Assembly: GCA_013423325.1 (NCBI GenBank)
Contig: BLJB01000141.1
Location: 62,258 to 126,257 of the forward strand
From: Usnea hakonensis
Taxonomy: Eukaryota > Ascomycota > Lecanoromycetes > Lecanorales > Parmeliaceae
Reading direction: 5' to 3'
Length of the DNA: 64,000 bases
The translations under genes were made by a program, and so were the position numbers. How positions within the stretch are numbered: the stretch's first letter is position 1; the number at the start of each line of letters is the position of its first letter. The notes below the pieces were generated by a model that had not been told where the DNA came from, did no database searches, and was given only the letters and a program-made list of their open reading frames with translations. Below are positions 1 through 12,460 of the stretch, piece by piece.

Positions 1-2443
1 CTATCAGGGTTGGTTTGAGTGAGTTTTGCTACTAGGTCAAGAGGTTCTCTTCCGGTTCGAGACTCACGCCTTTATCGCACTTGATTTTAGCTTTAGCGCA
101 GGAGGAACAGGCGATGAGTCTTTGGGAAGGAGCCATGTCCAAGTCGTTTGAGTCGTTCGCTTCATTGTGAGTTTGTAGTAGGTGACGTTGCAGCAGATCC
201 CTAGCTCATATTTCAGTGTACGCAAAGTACAGGCGACATTGTCTCTATATTTAAATTTGCACTTACTGGCGCCCGAAGGACAGATGACAGGTCGCACACT
301 TGTAGGGTTTCACGTTCGTATCTAATAGGAGTCAGCTGTGCTAATAGTATTTTTCAGAGCCGAGGTATTGTTGCATTGCAAGCCGCTTACGGGTCCGGAC
401 ATGACGTTCTAGATGCTCTGCGCGCAAGAATTCTTGCCCACAGTAGGTACAGTACATGACGCTCTGCTCTAGCGTATGTCTCCCCTCCTTGATGTAGCAT
501 GAAGGAGATGTCAAAGGCCTCAGTTCTAGCTTGCTGCTTCGAAGTGCAAAAAAGATATCGTGTACTATCTATAGCTTCATTGAAGGACGGTTGATATACG
601 TTAGAGCTTGCTTGGTCTGGATTCGTCGTCCTCAGACCGCCTTACTGCACTGATCTGCGGTGGCGGTCTGCCGTTCAGCGCGTCAGCGTCAGGAAGTGCT
701 GCGATTGGGACTCGGTTGTTAAGTTCTGGCTTTTGAGTTCTGAGTAAGACACTCGTAAAGAGCCAAGCTTTTTCTAGCGGCTTTACGGTTTTCTAGCGCC
801 ATTACAATACGACCTAAAATCAGCTTAGGATACAAGTATCTTTGGAGTAGATTTCAACAAATGATGTATTAATGGAGAGTCACAGCCAGATAATCTTGGA
901 CAAACTTAGGCCGAGGTTGGTAGATGAGTTCAGATTACTACCATCAGGACCACTCCTAAGCGACCTAAGGGGTTGATTTGCATTATTGAATACTTGCACT
1001 GTCAGCTTAATCATACCCACAGCCTCGCGGCCGCCCGTGCATGGCTGAAAGTTAATGATCCAGGCTTATGCGCAAGGACGAAGGCGTGTGAAAAAGTTCC
1101 CCCTCGATTTGCCAGTATCAAAGCATTGACCAAGCCACAGGATAGCAAGCTGCCTGAACATTGCATACAACTTAGCGTATTTGTAATCCGGAGAATTTTT
1201 CAGGGCTGACACTCCACGCATGCACCACATGTTTTTATACTGTACTCTATCAATGTTCTCAAAACAACTATAATTACTAATATACGTTCTAAAGTAGAGG
1301 AAAAAGATTACGATTACGAAACTTGAATCAGAAGTCTTTCCTTAAAAGATAACTAGAGAGACTAATAAACTAATAAATACCTATATCAATGTCGGAGGTG
1401 TAATTTACTCGGCCAGAGGCCTAAAATAGCGCGGGGTATTGCGCTTCTTAGGCGCAAACCCCTGATTTGGTTGATATTGTGGGGGGTTGTCTAGGCCAAG
1501 CCTGACAATTAAGATCCCCATAATAAGAACATACTTATAGATATATCTAGATATACTTTACTTTAAAATACGGATTATAAGCAGATCTTAATAAATAACC
1601 GTCTATAAAGAGTCTTAAGTCTTACTATCGTTTCGATAACATTCGATAAACGATAAGCTTTTCCCAAGGTGTTTCCTATAGGCAAGTATACGCGTCGGTA
1701 TTTTGTATATAGGAAGGTGTACGCGATTGGTAATATGTAGGCGGATGAGATGAGCAACATACATGCATGATCAGGACAGCATGTTTGTCTGGGTAAACCT
1801 GGGTAAAGATTGGTATCATAGGAGTCGGGCATCAACCGGGGTCATGCTACGAATACCTATGTATACGGACTCCGTGGCAGCACTATCACGATATCCTTGT
1901 CAGTAATAAGTTTGATGCCCTCAAACGGAAAAGAGAAAGTATTTTCTCAATTCTTCGGCTTCGTCCTTCCCTTCCGTCCTTCGGGCCTTTCCTTCAAGTC
2001 CTTTCTTCGCGTCCAGGTAAGCCGGTGGCTCAGCGCCCCGGAGCTGATCCTATCAAATTCTTCGTGCCTCGAATGGCGGAGGCCGGTAGGAGATTTGAGT
2101 TACCGAACGCAGCGGTCAAGATGCGAGACAGCGGAAAATTACCTAACATTCATATTCGTTGTCGGACATGCCACAATCTACGGACGCTATCTGTTTGCGG
2201 GCAAGCTGGCGGACTGGCTGTCAAACACCATTCAGTGAGAATAAGGGACTCGATGGAATGGGAAAGACGCCAGCTTGACCAAGGCCGTGAAGACCATACG
2301 AAATTATGTGATATGGACCGCTGAGGACCGTCCTTTTACACACAAGAGAGTCCAGCTTGACAGATCTGCGTTCACAGCCTCTGCAAGAACATTTATAATT
2401 TGCGAATATCTTTCCCTGGCCTCATCATATCACTCTTCTGATC
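1..2443. other. Left-edge intergenic region, no supported gene
   Basis: No reading frame here resembles a known protein, and none is longer than about 115 codons. Positions 1220-1720 are rich in A and T with many TA-rich stretches, which would fit decayed repeat DNA, but no terminal repeats or transposase remnants can be recognised. The last part, from about 2300, would contain the promoter of the downstream reductase gene. Confidence 0.5.
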
Positions 2444-3360
2444 ATGACTCACAACGGGCACATCGAGCAAAAGGGTCCCGACGGACATCTAAACATGGCA
2501 CGTTCATCACGTCTCCATGGGAAAGTTGCCCTTGTTACAGGTTCTGGTCGTGGTCTCGGCGCTGGAATAGCATTGGAACTCGGCAGCAGCGGAGCCTCGG
2601 TCGTGGTCAACTACGCCAAAAGCGCATCAGCAGCCAAGAAGGTCGTCGCGGAGATCGAATCATTCGGCAGCAAAGCCATCGCCATCCAGGCCGACATCTC
2701 CAAAACACCAGAAGTCTCCCAACTATTCAACGAAGCCATCTCCCACTTCGGCCGCCTCGACATTGTCGTCTCCAACTCCGGCATGGAAACCTTCTGCGCC
2801 GAAGACGACGTCACCGAAGAGATCTACGACCAAGTCTTCGCCCTGAACACGCGCGGCCAATTCTTCGTCGCCCAGCACGCGCTGCGCCATCTATCCGACT
2901 ACGGCCGCATCATTCTGACCTCCTCCGTCGCCGCGACCATGTCCGGGATCCCGAACCACGCGCTCTACGCAGGCTCCAAAGCTGCCGTTGAGGCCTTCAC
3001 CCGCAGCTTTTCCGTCGACGCCGGCCACAAGCACATCACCGTCAACGCCATCGCTCCCGGCGGCGTCAAGACTGACATGTACACGGAGAACTCGTGGCAC
3101 TACGTTCCCGGCGGGCATCCAGGCATGGCTATTGAGGAAATCGATAAGGGATTGGCCAACTTTTCACCGCTAAAGCGAGTTGGCTTGCCTGAAGATATTG
3201 CGCGAGTCGTAACCTTCCTGGCTGGACCGGAAAGCGAATGGGTCAATGGTTAGTTAAATATCGATCCTGTTTTCACTCGAGGCGGCTTTGGAGTCAGAAG
3301 GCTAATGATGCCTTCATTGTAGGCCAGGTGCTGCTCCTCACCGGGGGCTCCATCACTTAG
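2444..3360 (+). CDS. Tetrahydroxynaphthalene reductase (SDR family)
   Basis: NADPH-dependent short-chain dehydrogenase/reductase expected to reduce 1,3,6,8-tetrahydroxynaphthalene to scytalone in DHN-melanin synthesis. Exons are 2444-3248 and 3323-3360, giving 280 residues, close to the 282 of the Magnaporthe tetrahydroxynaphthalene reductase as I remember it. The cofactor motif is TGSGRGLG and the catalytic Ser-Tyr-Lys set lies in LTSS and YAGSK. The segments SNSGME, LNTRGQFFVAQ and NSWHYVPGG are typical of the hydroxynaphthalene reductase branch. A second possible start is the Met at 2495, right before the core fold. The last residues read Gly-Gly-Ser-Ile-Thr, so the isoleucine that ends the known 4HNR is followed here by one extra threonine. 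The gene faces the PKS tail to tail across 1 kb. Confidence 0.92.
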
Positions 3361-4398
3361 ACATGCTCGCAACGTCGACTTCATGACGAGGTTGCAAAGC
3401 CGAGATTAGCGATCAGCGACGATGACGGATGAGACGCATGATATGATGATATGATGTTCTCGTCAGGGCTAAAGAAGAGTGATAATGACGCCGTAATGCT
3501 TCCGGCTAGCTTTAGTCCCCACCCAGGTTTCCTTCCAGTTTCTCTTGCATGCCTACGTATCCATCACTCGCTTAGATTAGTGTTGAAAAATGAATGAATG
3601 TGGAAGTGGTTCAGATCTCCAGAAGCTCCCCTGGAGCAGTCCTGTTTATCTACAATGTCGAGTAGCCAGCCCGACCACTGCCAAGAGATCGCCACAGTAA
3701 GACTGGAGGTTAGTGCTTTCGTATATCGCATAATCGCATTATTTGTTTCAGAGGCTTCAGGCATGGGCATAGCAAAGAGAAGCGGGAAACAGTGTACCAT
3801 GAGGAGTGCATAATGACTGCTATTCGCACTGCAATTGCTCTTCATCTCTTTCAGAGTCATTGCATCTTTTTCGCCCACCAAGTAGATATGGAAGTCTTCT
3901 CAGCGCCATGGCAATGAGCCTGAATATACCTCTTCGGGGGTCACTGTTCGGCCTACCCAAGGCAATGAGATAGGCCAAACACCTTTCCAGCTACCCTCCG
4001 TGTGTTGTTGATCATTTGAACGCAATTCGCATGGTTCGGATGTGGCAAACGAAGCTCTAAAGGCTGGGAATCAATCCAACATAGGCGGAATTGGCAATTT
4101 GCCAATTGCCAACAATTAGCATCCAAGATCAATGCGTAAATGCGTCTTACTCTTCAATTTGTTCTATGGTTTGCTTTGTAGGGGGTTTATTGTTCAGCTT
4201 GAAGTGTAGTGACAATGTCTAAATCATATTTTCCATCTCTAAATACTCCAGAATGCTCTGGGTTTTCTAGACTAAAATAAAGAAAAAAAAGAGAGAAAGG
4301 CTCTCTCTCTAACACACGTATATGTCCCAAACACGCTCCTCACTCCTAAGATGAAAATTTCAATTTGGCTTCCAAGCTCCTTCATCACCAACCATTCT
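3361..4398. other. Tail-to-tail spacer between reductase and PKS
   Basis: About 1 kb between two convergent genes. It would hold both 3' untranslated regions. Only short frames occur (the longest about 105 codons) and none looks like a protein. A purine run followed by repeated CT near 4277-4312 is simple sequence. I see nothing else. Confidence 0.6.
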
Positions 4399-7300
4399 TT
4401 ACCCAAAGATTTCCTGCCGAATAATCTGTCCAATCTTACCGACCTGCACCACCAAAACATTAGCTACGAACTCACCGACCCGAACGGACAAGAAACTTAC
4501 ATTCGGCTCCTTCATCATCGAGAAATGATTGCCATCAATAGCAACACAAGTGCAATTCCCCTCTCCCAAAAGCCGTTCCCACCCATTACAGCCAAAGTCC
4601 GTACGGTTTTCCAGCAGCCATTTCATACTATTCGGATCGTCGTCTTGGGGTTCCGGTCTCGGATCGCCGGGGCTCTTACACACGCCATCAGGTGCCCAGA
4701 TGAGCAAAGCCTTTGGCGCATACGGGTCGATGGGGAGGATTTCGGGCTGATAGGCGGTGAGAGCGTTGATGGAGGCTTGAAAGTGGGGAAGGAGCCAGGC
4801 CGGAGTCTCGGACGGCTTCCCGGTTCCCAAAAGACCGATTTCGTTGAAGAAAATGTGGAGGCGGGACGGGAGGGGCTCGAGGCTGATGGGACACGGCGCG
4901 TCGAGGAGGATAAGCCGCTCGACGCGGTAGTTGTTGCCGGGAGTGGCCTTGTTCATTGCTTGTAGTTGGCGCATGACTTCCAGAGCCACGACACCGCCCG
5001 CGGACCAACCACCGAGAAGATAGGGACCTTCGGGTTGGCGACGGAGAAGTTCCTGGATATAGATTCTTGACACCGCAGGTATACCGATGGTGTATGATGC
5101 CGGATCTTTCATAAAGGGGCAGTTCATGCCGTATACGCACAGGTCTTTAGACTGGATTGGCGGGATGGAGACGTAGGAGGTTGCTGAACCAGATCCGTCC
5201 GGGAAGAAGAATAATTTCTGGGTCGCGGTCCTTGGATTTCCTTGCAAAAGAACGGACGTAGCGGGAGGATAGCGCGAAGGCTCTTTGAGTAGAGCCTCAT
5301 TTAATTTGAGAGCCTCTTGTCCAGACCGTGCTTCTGACTGAGAATTGAGACCGAGATTCTTGCGGACATCTTCTAAAGACCGGTTGTCGACGAAAAAAGA
5401 GGGTGAGATTGTAAAGCTAGTTTTCTCACGTAGAGCACCTATGATGGTTAGACTCATGAGAGAGTCCATTCCTATGGTCGAAAGATCTGTAGTGTCCGCT
5501 ATCTCTTCGATTGACATGCCCATCTCTTTGGCGATGATGGAGCGAATATCGGCAAGGACTCCGGCGTTGTCGACCTCGTAAGAAAGATAGCTTTCTTGAG
5601 ATGAAGCTGGAGACGGGATTGTCTCCGAGTCAGTCTCTGTAGTGGAGCTATCGTAGGAGAGCTCAGTAGTGGTAATATCCTTCTGCTGGGTCAAGAACTC
5701 CTTGAGATCACCGATTGTTGGCCAATCTGTGAAGAGAGAGCCCTGGACGTCTAAGTCGAGCTCTTCCCGGAAACGGCTGGAGATAGTAAGAGACATTAAG
5801 GAGTCTACACCGAGATCTGCAAATGGGATGGTGTCGGCTAGCTCAGAGGACTCCACCCCTATCTCCGTTGCCATGATCTTGATAGCTTTGAGGGTCAGCT
5901 CTGATGCGAATGTGTCGACTTTCGTGACTGCTTGCAAAGAAACCTTCATCTGCCCCTTTGGGTGTTGCGGAGTCTTCACTAGAGTTTTGGACTCTTTGAT
6001 AGCGTGGACTTGAGGCTTGTTAGGGGATGTTTGAGGAGCATCAGTCTTGGTGGGTGGCAGGAACGTATTCAGGAGCGTCCGAGGTATGCGTTGGAATTTT
6101 AAGCCTCCAACCATGCCGACGATATCCCCCTCTTCGAGAATGTGAACGTCACCCGCCATCATATTTTTCCCACAGGATTGCATTCTGACGTGCGCGCGAT
6201 ATTCCTTGTCACTTTCTAACCGCTTTGCAAAGCGCATGCTTTCCCAGCCATGTGAGATATAAGCGTCATCCTGGCTCCCAGCAACATCACTGGCGTTCAT
6301 AACGAACCCAGATAAGTGCGCAACACTATCAATAAAGTACGGCGAAATGTAAAAGCTTCCGTCGCTGGGTCCGGCTTGGAAGTTGACAACAGACGTAGCC
6401 TCGGAATGAGCACTGTCAAGGATGACCTCCTTCATGCCGCGGTATTTATCGCTGTAGTGCACTGTTGCCGAAAAAAGCTTATAAGCCATTCCGCGAAGAA
6501 TTCGGTGAGCATGGCCACTTTCCATTTTCTTCCAAAGCATTTCCATGCGACTTTGTATGAAATAGGCAGTCCGCTGCCATTCAGAGACCCAAGTTGACTC
6601 GCTCTCATAAGTGACGATGCATCGTGCGTGAACAGTACCGCTCGCACCATTCTCCATGGGACTGCTAATTGTTATTAAAGCTTGTTGATGGGCGATATTG
6701 ACTGCTGCTTCTATTTGCACCATTTGACTTTCCGGTTTCACGATGTTTTTCACAATAAGTGGGGCTGGCACGGCCATGCTCCTGACGTTCATCCCAACCC
6801 CGGCAATGTCCGGCCGAAGGAGCTTGTAGCCATACTCAGCAAGCGTAAGGGCCATATCAGCATACAGTGAGGATGGGCAAAGCCCCGCGCCATTGACTAG
6901 ATGGCCTGAAACTACTTGATGCAGGAGAGGATCGGAAAAGTTGGATTCCGCAACCACAGTGGCTTCGTCAACCTGCACCTTTTCCTGAAGAACGCGTTGG
7001 ACGGAAGTGGTGGACAGGCGGAGCTTTTCAGTTGTTGGATTTGAGGGCGTGATGTCGCCTTTGGTCAAGCACCAGTCGTTAGTATAGTCGAGCCAGTAAA
7101 CTTTGTCATCGAAACTGTAGGACGGGAGAGTCAGAGTTGAGACAGAAGATTCATACTCCCGATTGTAGGCAGACCAGTCCGGAGTGATACCTGCGGAGTA
7201 GAGTGCACTCAATGATTCTGTTATGGTCTTCCATGGATTCTCGCCCCGGCGGAGGGACGGAACAGTTAATATTGAGGAGTCAAAATATGACTTGATCATC

Positions 7301-10300
7301 TCGGAACAGACAGGGTGAGATCCAATCTCCAGCCAGAGGGTTTTCTTACCAATGGTGCCAGTTTGACTCGCTGCATTCAAACCGGCTAGGAAGTCGACTG
7401 GTCGTCTGCAACTTTGCTGCAAGTATTGTGGGCCAAAGACTTCATGCTCACTCACAACTTCGCCTCGTAGTGGTGATACAACTGGCAGCTTTGGCGTGTG
7501 GTAAGTCACCACGTTAGCCGACTTTCCGAAGCCTTCTAGCATGCAGTCCACTTGCGACGAGTGGAATGCGTAAGGGACATTCAATCTTGTACACTGAAAA
7601 CCCTCTTCGCGAAGGACTTGGGCTAGTGATTTGATGTCGGCTACAGAACCAGATAAGACTAGGTCCGTAGGTCCATTGACGCAGGCGATCTCAAAGGTCC
7701 TTCCATGAATAGCATTCTGGACTGAAGAGATCGTCCCGCGGACTGCCAACATCGCATGCTAATAGCGAATGTTAGTGGTGACCATTGCCAACGCAAATCC
7801 CGATCGGAAAGACATACCGTTCCGGAAACACATTTACCCTCCATTTGGGAGGCTCTCTCCCCAACGAGGTATATGGTATCTGCAATAGAGAGTACACCAG
7901 CAGCGTTCAGTGCTGCGTATTCACCAAGAGAATGGCCCATGACGCAGTTTGGTTTGATGCCCCACGAGGACCATAGACGGACCAAGGCCATTTGAATGCA
8001 AACAAGTCCCAATTGCACTGCGACTGGCGATAATCGTTGAATATCCTCCACGCTACCGTCAACGAGACCCAAGAAGGGCACAAAGCCTTGAGATTGCGCG
8101 AGATCGTTGAATAGCTCGAGATCCGAACGGAATTGTTTGGACGTCTGAAATAGAAGCATGCCTATTCCAGGATATTGAGAGCCCTGACCAGTGAATACGA
8201 AGGCGACCTGAGGTGAAGTCATCGATATCGGATTAGGAGGTGCGTTTTTCAAAACCCCCAGAGCGGCGCTGACATGCGCCAGGTCAGCAGCGGGTATTGC
8301 TGCACGATAATTATAGTGCATACGCCGTGATGTGGTTGTGTAAGAAAGGCTTGATAAGTCCAAGTTCGGAGTGTTATTGATGTATGATTCAAGGCGTTGG
8401 GAGTTTCTCTTGAAAGATGCCAAAGATTTTGCAGATACGGTGACAATGCTCATCGGGCGCGGGTCTAAAGCCTTCGTATTTTTGCACTCAGGGCCATCCT
8501 CCAAAAGCATTGCAGTATTGCCTCCAGCAGCACTAAAGTTGTTCAGGAACAAACGCCTCGTCCCAAGTGTTGGGCGGGGGAAGGCTATTTTCTCAAGAGC
8601 GACGTTGATATTTCGTTTGCCAAGGTCCGCGGGAAAGGTCTTATTCATGACGCCCTTTATCCCGCAATGAGGGGGAATGGCGTTCTTACGCATCATGAGG
8701 AGCAACTTGATCAAAGAGCTCACGCCCGCTACTGACTCTCCATGGCCAATATTTGCCTTGATGGCCCCGAGATAGAGTGGTTTGTCTAAACCACGCTGTC
8801 GATTCCGAGGGGCAAAGACATTGGAAACAGATTCCATCTCGACTCCGTCACCAGCTTGGGTTCCCGTGCCATGCATTTCGACGTAGCGGATATCGTGCGC
8901 GTCTACACCACAGTCCTGCAAAACCTTCGAGAATAAGAACTCCTGAGCACCAGCATGGGGATGCGTAATGGAGATTGCTTCGGCGGAATGATTGGTAGCT
9001 ATGCCACGTATAACTCCGAGAATAGGGTCCCGATCGGCAAGTGCATCATTAAGACGTTTCAGGATTACCGTAGCGACTCCATCACCGCGGCAGTATCCAT
9101 CAGCATCGTTATCGAACGTCTTACATGACCCTGTCTTGCTCAAGAAATGCCCGCGGCTTAGCCCGGAGAAGATATCAGGATTGGTTAGAACATTGGCACC
9201 TCCGGAAAACGCCGTGTCGCACTCCCCAGCTTGAAGAGAGGTGCAGGCTAATTGAATAGCAGCAAGGCTGGAAGAACATGCGGTATCGATAATAAAGCTC
9301 GGTCCACTGAATTTGAAGTGGTAATTAATCCTGCCTGCACCAAAAGCACGCACTCCACCCGAGATGAAATATGTGTCGATGTCCTGAGCGGCATTGATTT
9401 CGCGCCAGTCATCACTGGTCTGCCCGTAAAAGGTTCCTATACGATCTGCCTTCGTTGAAGGGGTCCTACCAGGAACGATCCCAGCCATCTCCATAGCTTC
9501 GTAGGCAGTGGACAGCATTAGTCTTTGCATTGGATCTGTCTGCGCAGCCTCCCGTGGGGACATGTTGAAAAAGCGAGCGTCGAACAGACCAGGATCTTCA
9601 ATAAAGCATCCATACGGTGTATGGCTTGTGTTCTTGCTTTTCGAAGTAGGATCGTAATGGGTCTTAACATTGAAGCGATCTTTTGGTATCTTGAATTTCT
9701 TAGCTGCGGTACCAAAGCAAGTCTCGATTGTCCACTTACTTCGCGATGTACATCAAGGCCTTTCTCGAGTAGCGTCCAGAGAAGCTCGTGATCAGCTGCG
9801 TCAGGAAATCTTCCTGCCATGCCCACAATCGCAATGTCTGACTTCGCTTGTTTTGCGGAGAATGGAGACGTAGTAGATTCCTGGGAAAGCCAGTGGGTGT
9901 GGCCTTCGGTAGATATTTGACCTACGTCAGCACCTTCCAAGGCTGCCGCAATGCTGCTTGTAAGGTTTGTCGGGCCAATTGAGTTGATATTGCATCGCTC
10001 ATCGGCAGATGCACGAACTTGTAGCACAAGTTGATCGACGACAAAATTCCAATGAGATCGTTCAAGTAGTATTTCTTCCAAAGTTTTTTGGATCAAATCG
10101 AGAGAAGAGGCAGCGACTAGAGGCTTTCCAGTAACGCTCGAAGTGACCACCAAGTGAGCCCTGAGGGGGCCAAAGACTTTACACGTGCTCGGAGTAAGAA
10201 TCTTGTCAATATCTTGGCGCGAGTGCAAATGGGGCGTATGATAGGGTCCATGAATTGGTACCTTCAATTGATGGACTCTTTGGAAGAACTCGCAGGATTG

Positions 10301-11081
10301 AAGCAATCGCGCATGCATAGATGGAGGACCTGTAATTGTAATGGAGTTTGATGCCACTACACTGATACAAAGACGATTCGAAGGCGATATCCCCTATTTA
10401 AAACTCAGCATTGCGGAACTTCGAGGTGGAGGGTTGAATGTACATGTTCTTGATGAAAATTGTTCAGTGCCTCCTCTGCCGAAGGCACATCGGCCATAGC
10501 GAAGACGGTCGACCAGCTTTCATGTGTATCAGAGAAGATCTGCAGTCGCTCTGCGACATCGGCGACGTGTGCACCTGTGCGAAAGGCTACTCGGACCGTT
10601 TCGATGGCCACAGGTACAAGGGCTATCAACGAGTCTACGGATGCAATGGCCGAAGCCGCCAAAAGTCCAGTACACAGACCTAAAAGGTGGACGCTTGGAG
10701 ATGAATGTGATGTCGATTGAGGATAGCTCCTTGAGGTCTCCTCATGATAACTGATAGAAAGTTCAGTAGCCATATAACGTGAATTTTGCTGTATCCTTCT
10801 TACCCAATGAAATGTGCTAGTTGAGCAAGGCAAACGAATGCACTTTCAACAGCAGGATCTTGTAAGCCAATGGCGGAATATCGCTCTAAAAGCTCAATTA
10901 TGTTGCTAAAGTGTGGGATTCGTCCCCGATATCGTACACTGGAGCGACTTGAAATCTCTTCACGTAGTGCATTTCCAGCACGGTCGAGGAACGTTGTGAG
11001 AAGAAGTCCATTTCGTCGGAACGCTTGGCGAAGAAAGACCTGGCAGTCCACAGTCTGATCGCCAAAAAGATAGATTTGCAT
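4399..11081 (-). CDS. PKS1: Non-reducing polyketide synthase, melanin type (SAT-KS-AT-PT-ACP-ACP-TE)
   Basis: Iterative type I PKS. Five exons: 11081-10804, 10750-10444, 10393-9740, 9689-7818 and 7758-4399, total 2156 residues, the usual size for wA/Alb1/PKS1 enzymes. SAT has GLCTG with Cys119. The KS starts near residue 381 and has DTACSSS with Cys551, then MHGTGT and KANIGHG. The acyltransferase has FTGQGSQ and GHSLGEY. The PT domain has its catalytic His near residue 1323 in GHLVNG. Two ACPs (about 1690 and 1805) each carry DSLMSL. The C-terminal thioesterase/Claisen cyclase has GWSAGG. The three introns in the SAT and KS regions (50-53 bp) and one in the AT region (59 bp) restore a continuous frame. 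Linked to an ayg1-like gene, so the direct product may be longer than a pentaketide and then be trimmed to tetrahydroxynaphthalene. Every catalytic motif looked for is present. Confidence 0.95.
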
Positions 11082-12460
11082 CTTGTCTATTGACCTCGAA
11101 GTGGTGCGAATTCATGTGAACACCAATACTAAAGCGTAGTCGAGAATTGAACTAGGAAGTAGCTGTGGATATCTCAAGCGTTAGAGTCATTGTCTAAGCA
11201 TCAAATTCTTGAAGAATGAAATGCATCAACTGTGCAAACGGCTTTAAAGTTCAAACGCAGCATGATAAGCTTCAACATGATGATCGCGCCGATCTTGAGC
11301 AATGTCTGATCATCTAGTCCGATGAAATCCTTAGTCTCTAACTCCGACCGAGTCCGGTATATCCCGTAAACGATAGTACAGGGGCCTCAGAACGGAGACT
11401 GACCAGAGCACGCGTATGGTAATGAATCCGATCGGACCAAAGGGCCCGAACCTTGAAGTTGCGGAGGGATACTGGGCTGAATAATCCTGAAAGAGCGGTC
11501 TGTTGACGTGTTCTTGACGGAACGGAGTCTTGCGTATCGGACGCCAATTTACCAGCTCAGGTGAGTAATCAGATTGCTGACTGCCGCTCCTCTCTCCCAG
11601 AATGGCAACAAGTCGAAGCGGCTCCACCTGATGAGTAGAGCCACCAACCGCTTCAATACACTCTGACTTGCAAGATAGACGCCTAAGTGAGTTGTGAAGC
11701 TGATCTTATTGTTACAGACAAGCAAACTGCGTGCGCATGGCGCAACCTAGAGATAAGATCAATAGCGTTTGACAGGGTTGCAATGGTCCAAGGTTGGTTC
11801 AAAAAGCCTTGACTAGTTCAAGATAAGGTGGTTCAAAATAAAGCCACACTGTTGTATATGCGGTTCATAGTCGGTTAAAAAGTTAAAGCGTTCAATCAGC
11901 AGTTAGATCGTTCAGCAAATCGGTCAGGTACTAAGATAGCTAGTGATCGCTCAAAGGGAGGTTAATGTTACTTGAAAATAGTCAGTGTTACTACAGCATG
12001 CTCGTAGCATCCATAAATGAGTGACTCGATATGGCGGAGACACCCTCTCGACCGCTCTATCCGCTAAGTCATTTCTGAATTATACGAGTACGTCTACTAT
12101 ACTTCAACATTTACTGTAAATAAGACCGGTGGATCTCTAGTTGAACGAACAGTTTACCACTACAGCAAGTATGAACCAGGCGTAGGAACGTGCAGCAGGC
12201 TACCAAAATGGCGTGCCAGATTGCTAAATTACTCCCACAATGTGGGGGTACAACACTTCTTCTCATTTGACTGAGGGACGTTGGGTCTGATTCTAGGGCT
12301 TAAGTTTAATTTCTCCGTAGTGTGTAGAACTAGACCTGACTGAACACCCTGGATCATACACGATAAAAAGGCCAACAGTCAACAGCATTCTCTTCAAGTT
12401 TGAAGGCTTATCTCCGCCCATATGAAGCCTTGTGACAACAATGTTAAGTATATCAACGTC
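11082..12460. other. PKS upstream region
   Basis: About 1.4 kb between the PKS start and the 3' end of the scytalone dehydratase gene. Reading frames are short (98 codons at most) and none resembles a zinc-cluster or Cmr1-type regulator, so no pathway transcription factor lies here. The only structure I see is a cluster of GTTCA pentamers at 11797-11914, listed separately. Confidence 0.5.
11797..11914. promoter_or_regulatory. Cluster of six GTTCA pentamers upstream of the PKS
   Basis: GTTCA occurs at 11797, 11816, 11831, 11863, 11890 and 11910, all in the same orientation, 15-32 bp apart, about 715-835 bp upstream of the PKS start. Chance would give about 0.1 copy on one strand in 118 bp. 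It could be a binding-site array or a remnant of a small repeat. No factor can be named. Confidence 0.3.

Noticed and set aside
1220..1720. AT-rich stretch as a RIP-mutated transposon
   Set aside because: Too short to judge dinucleotide bias by eye, and no element ends or transposase fragments are visible.
11331..11627. 98-codon frame upstream of the PKS as a pathway regulator
   Set aside because: No zinc-cluster, C2H2 or other DNA-binding motif; overlapping frames of similar length exist.
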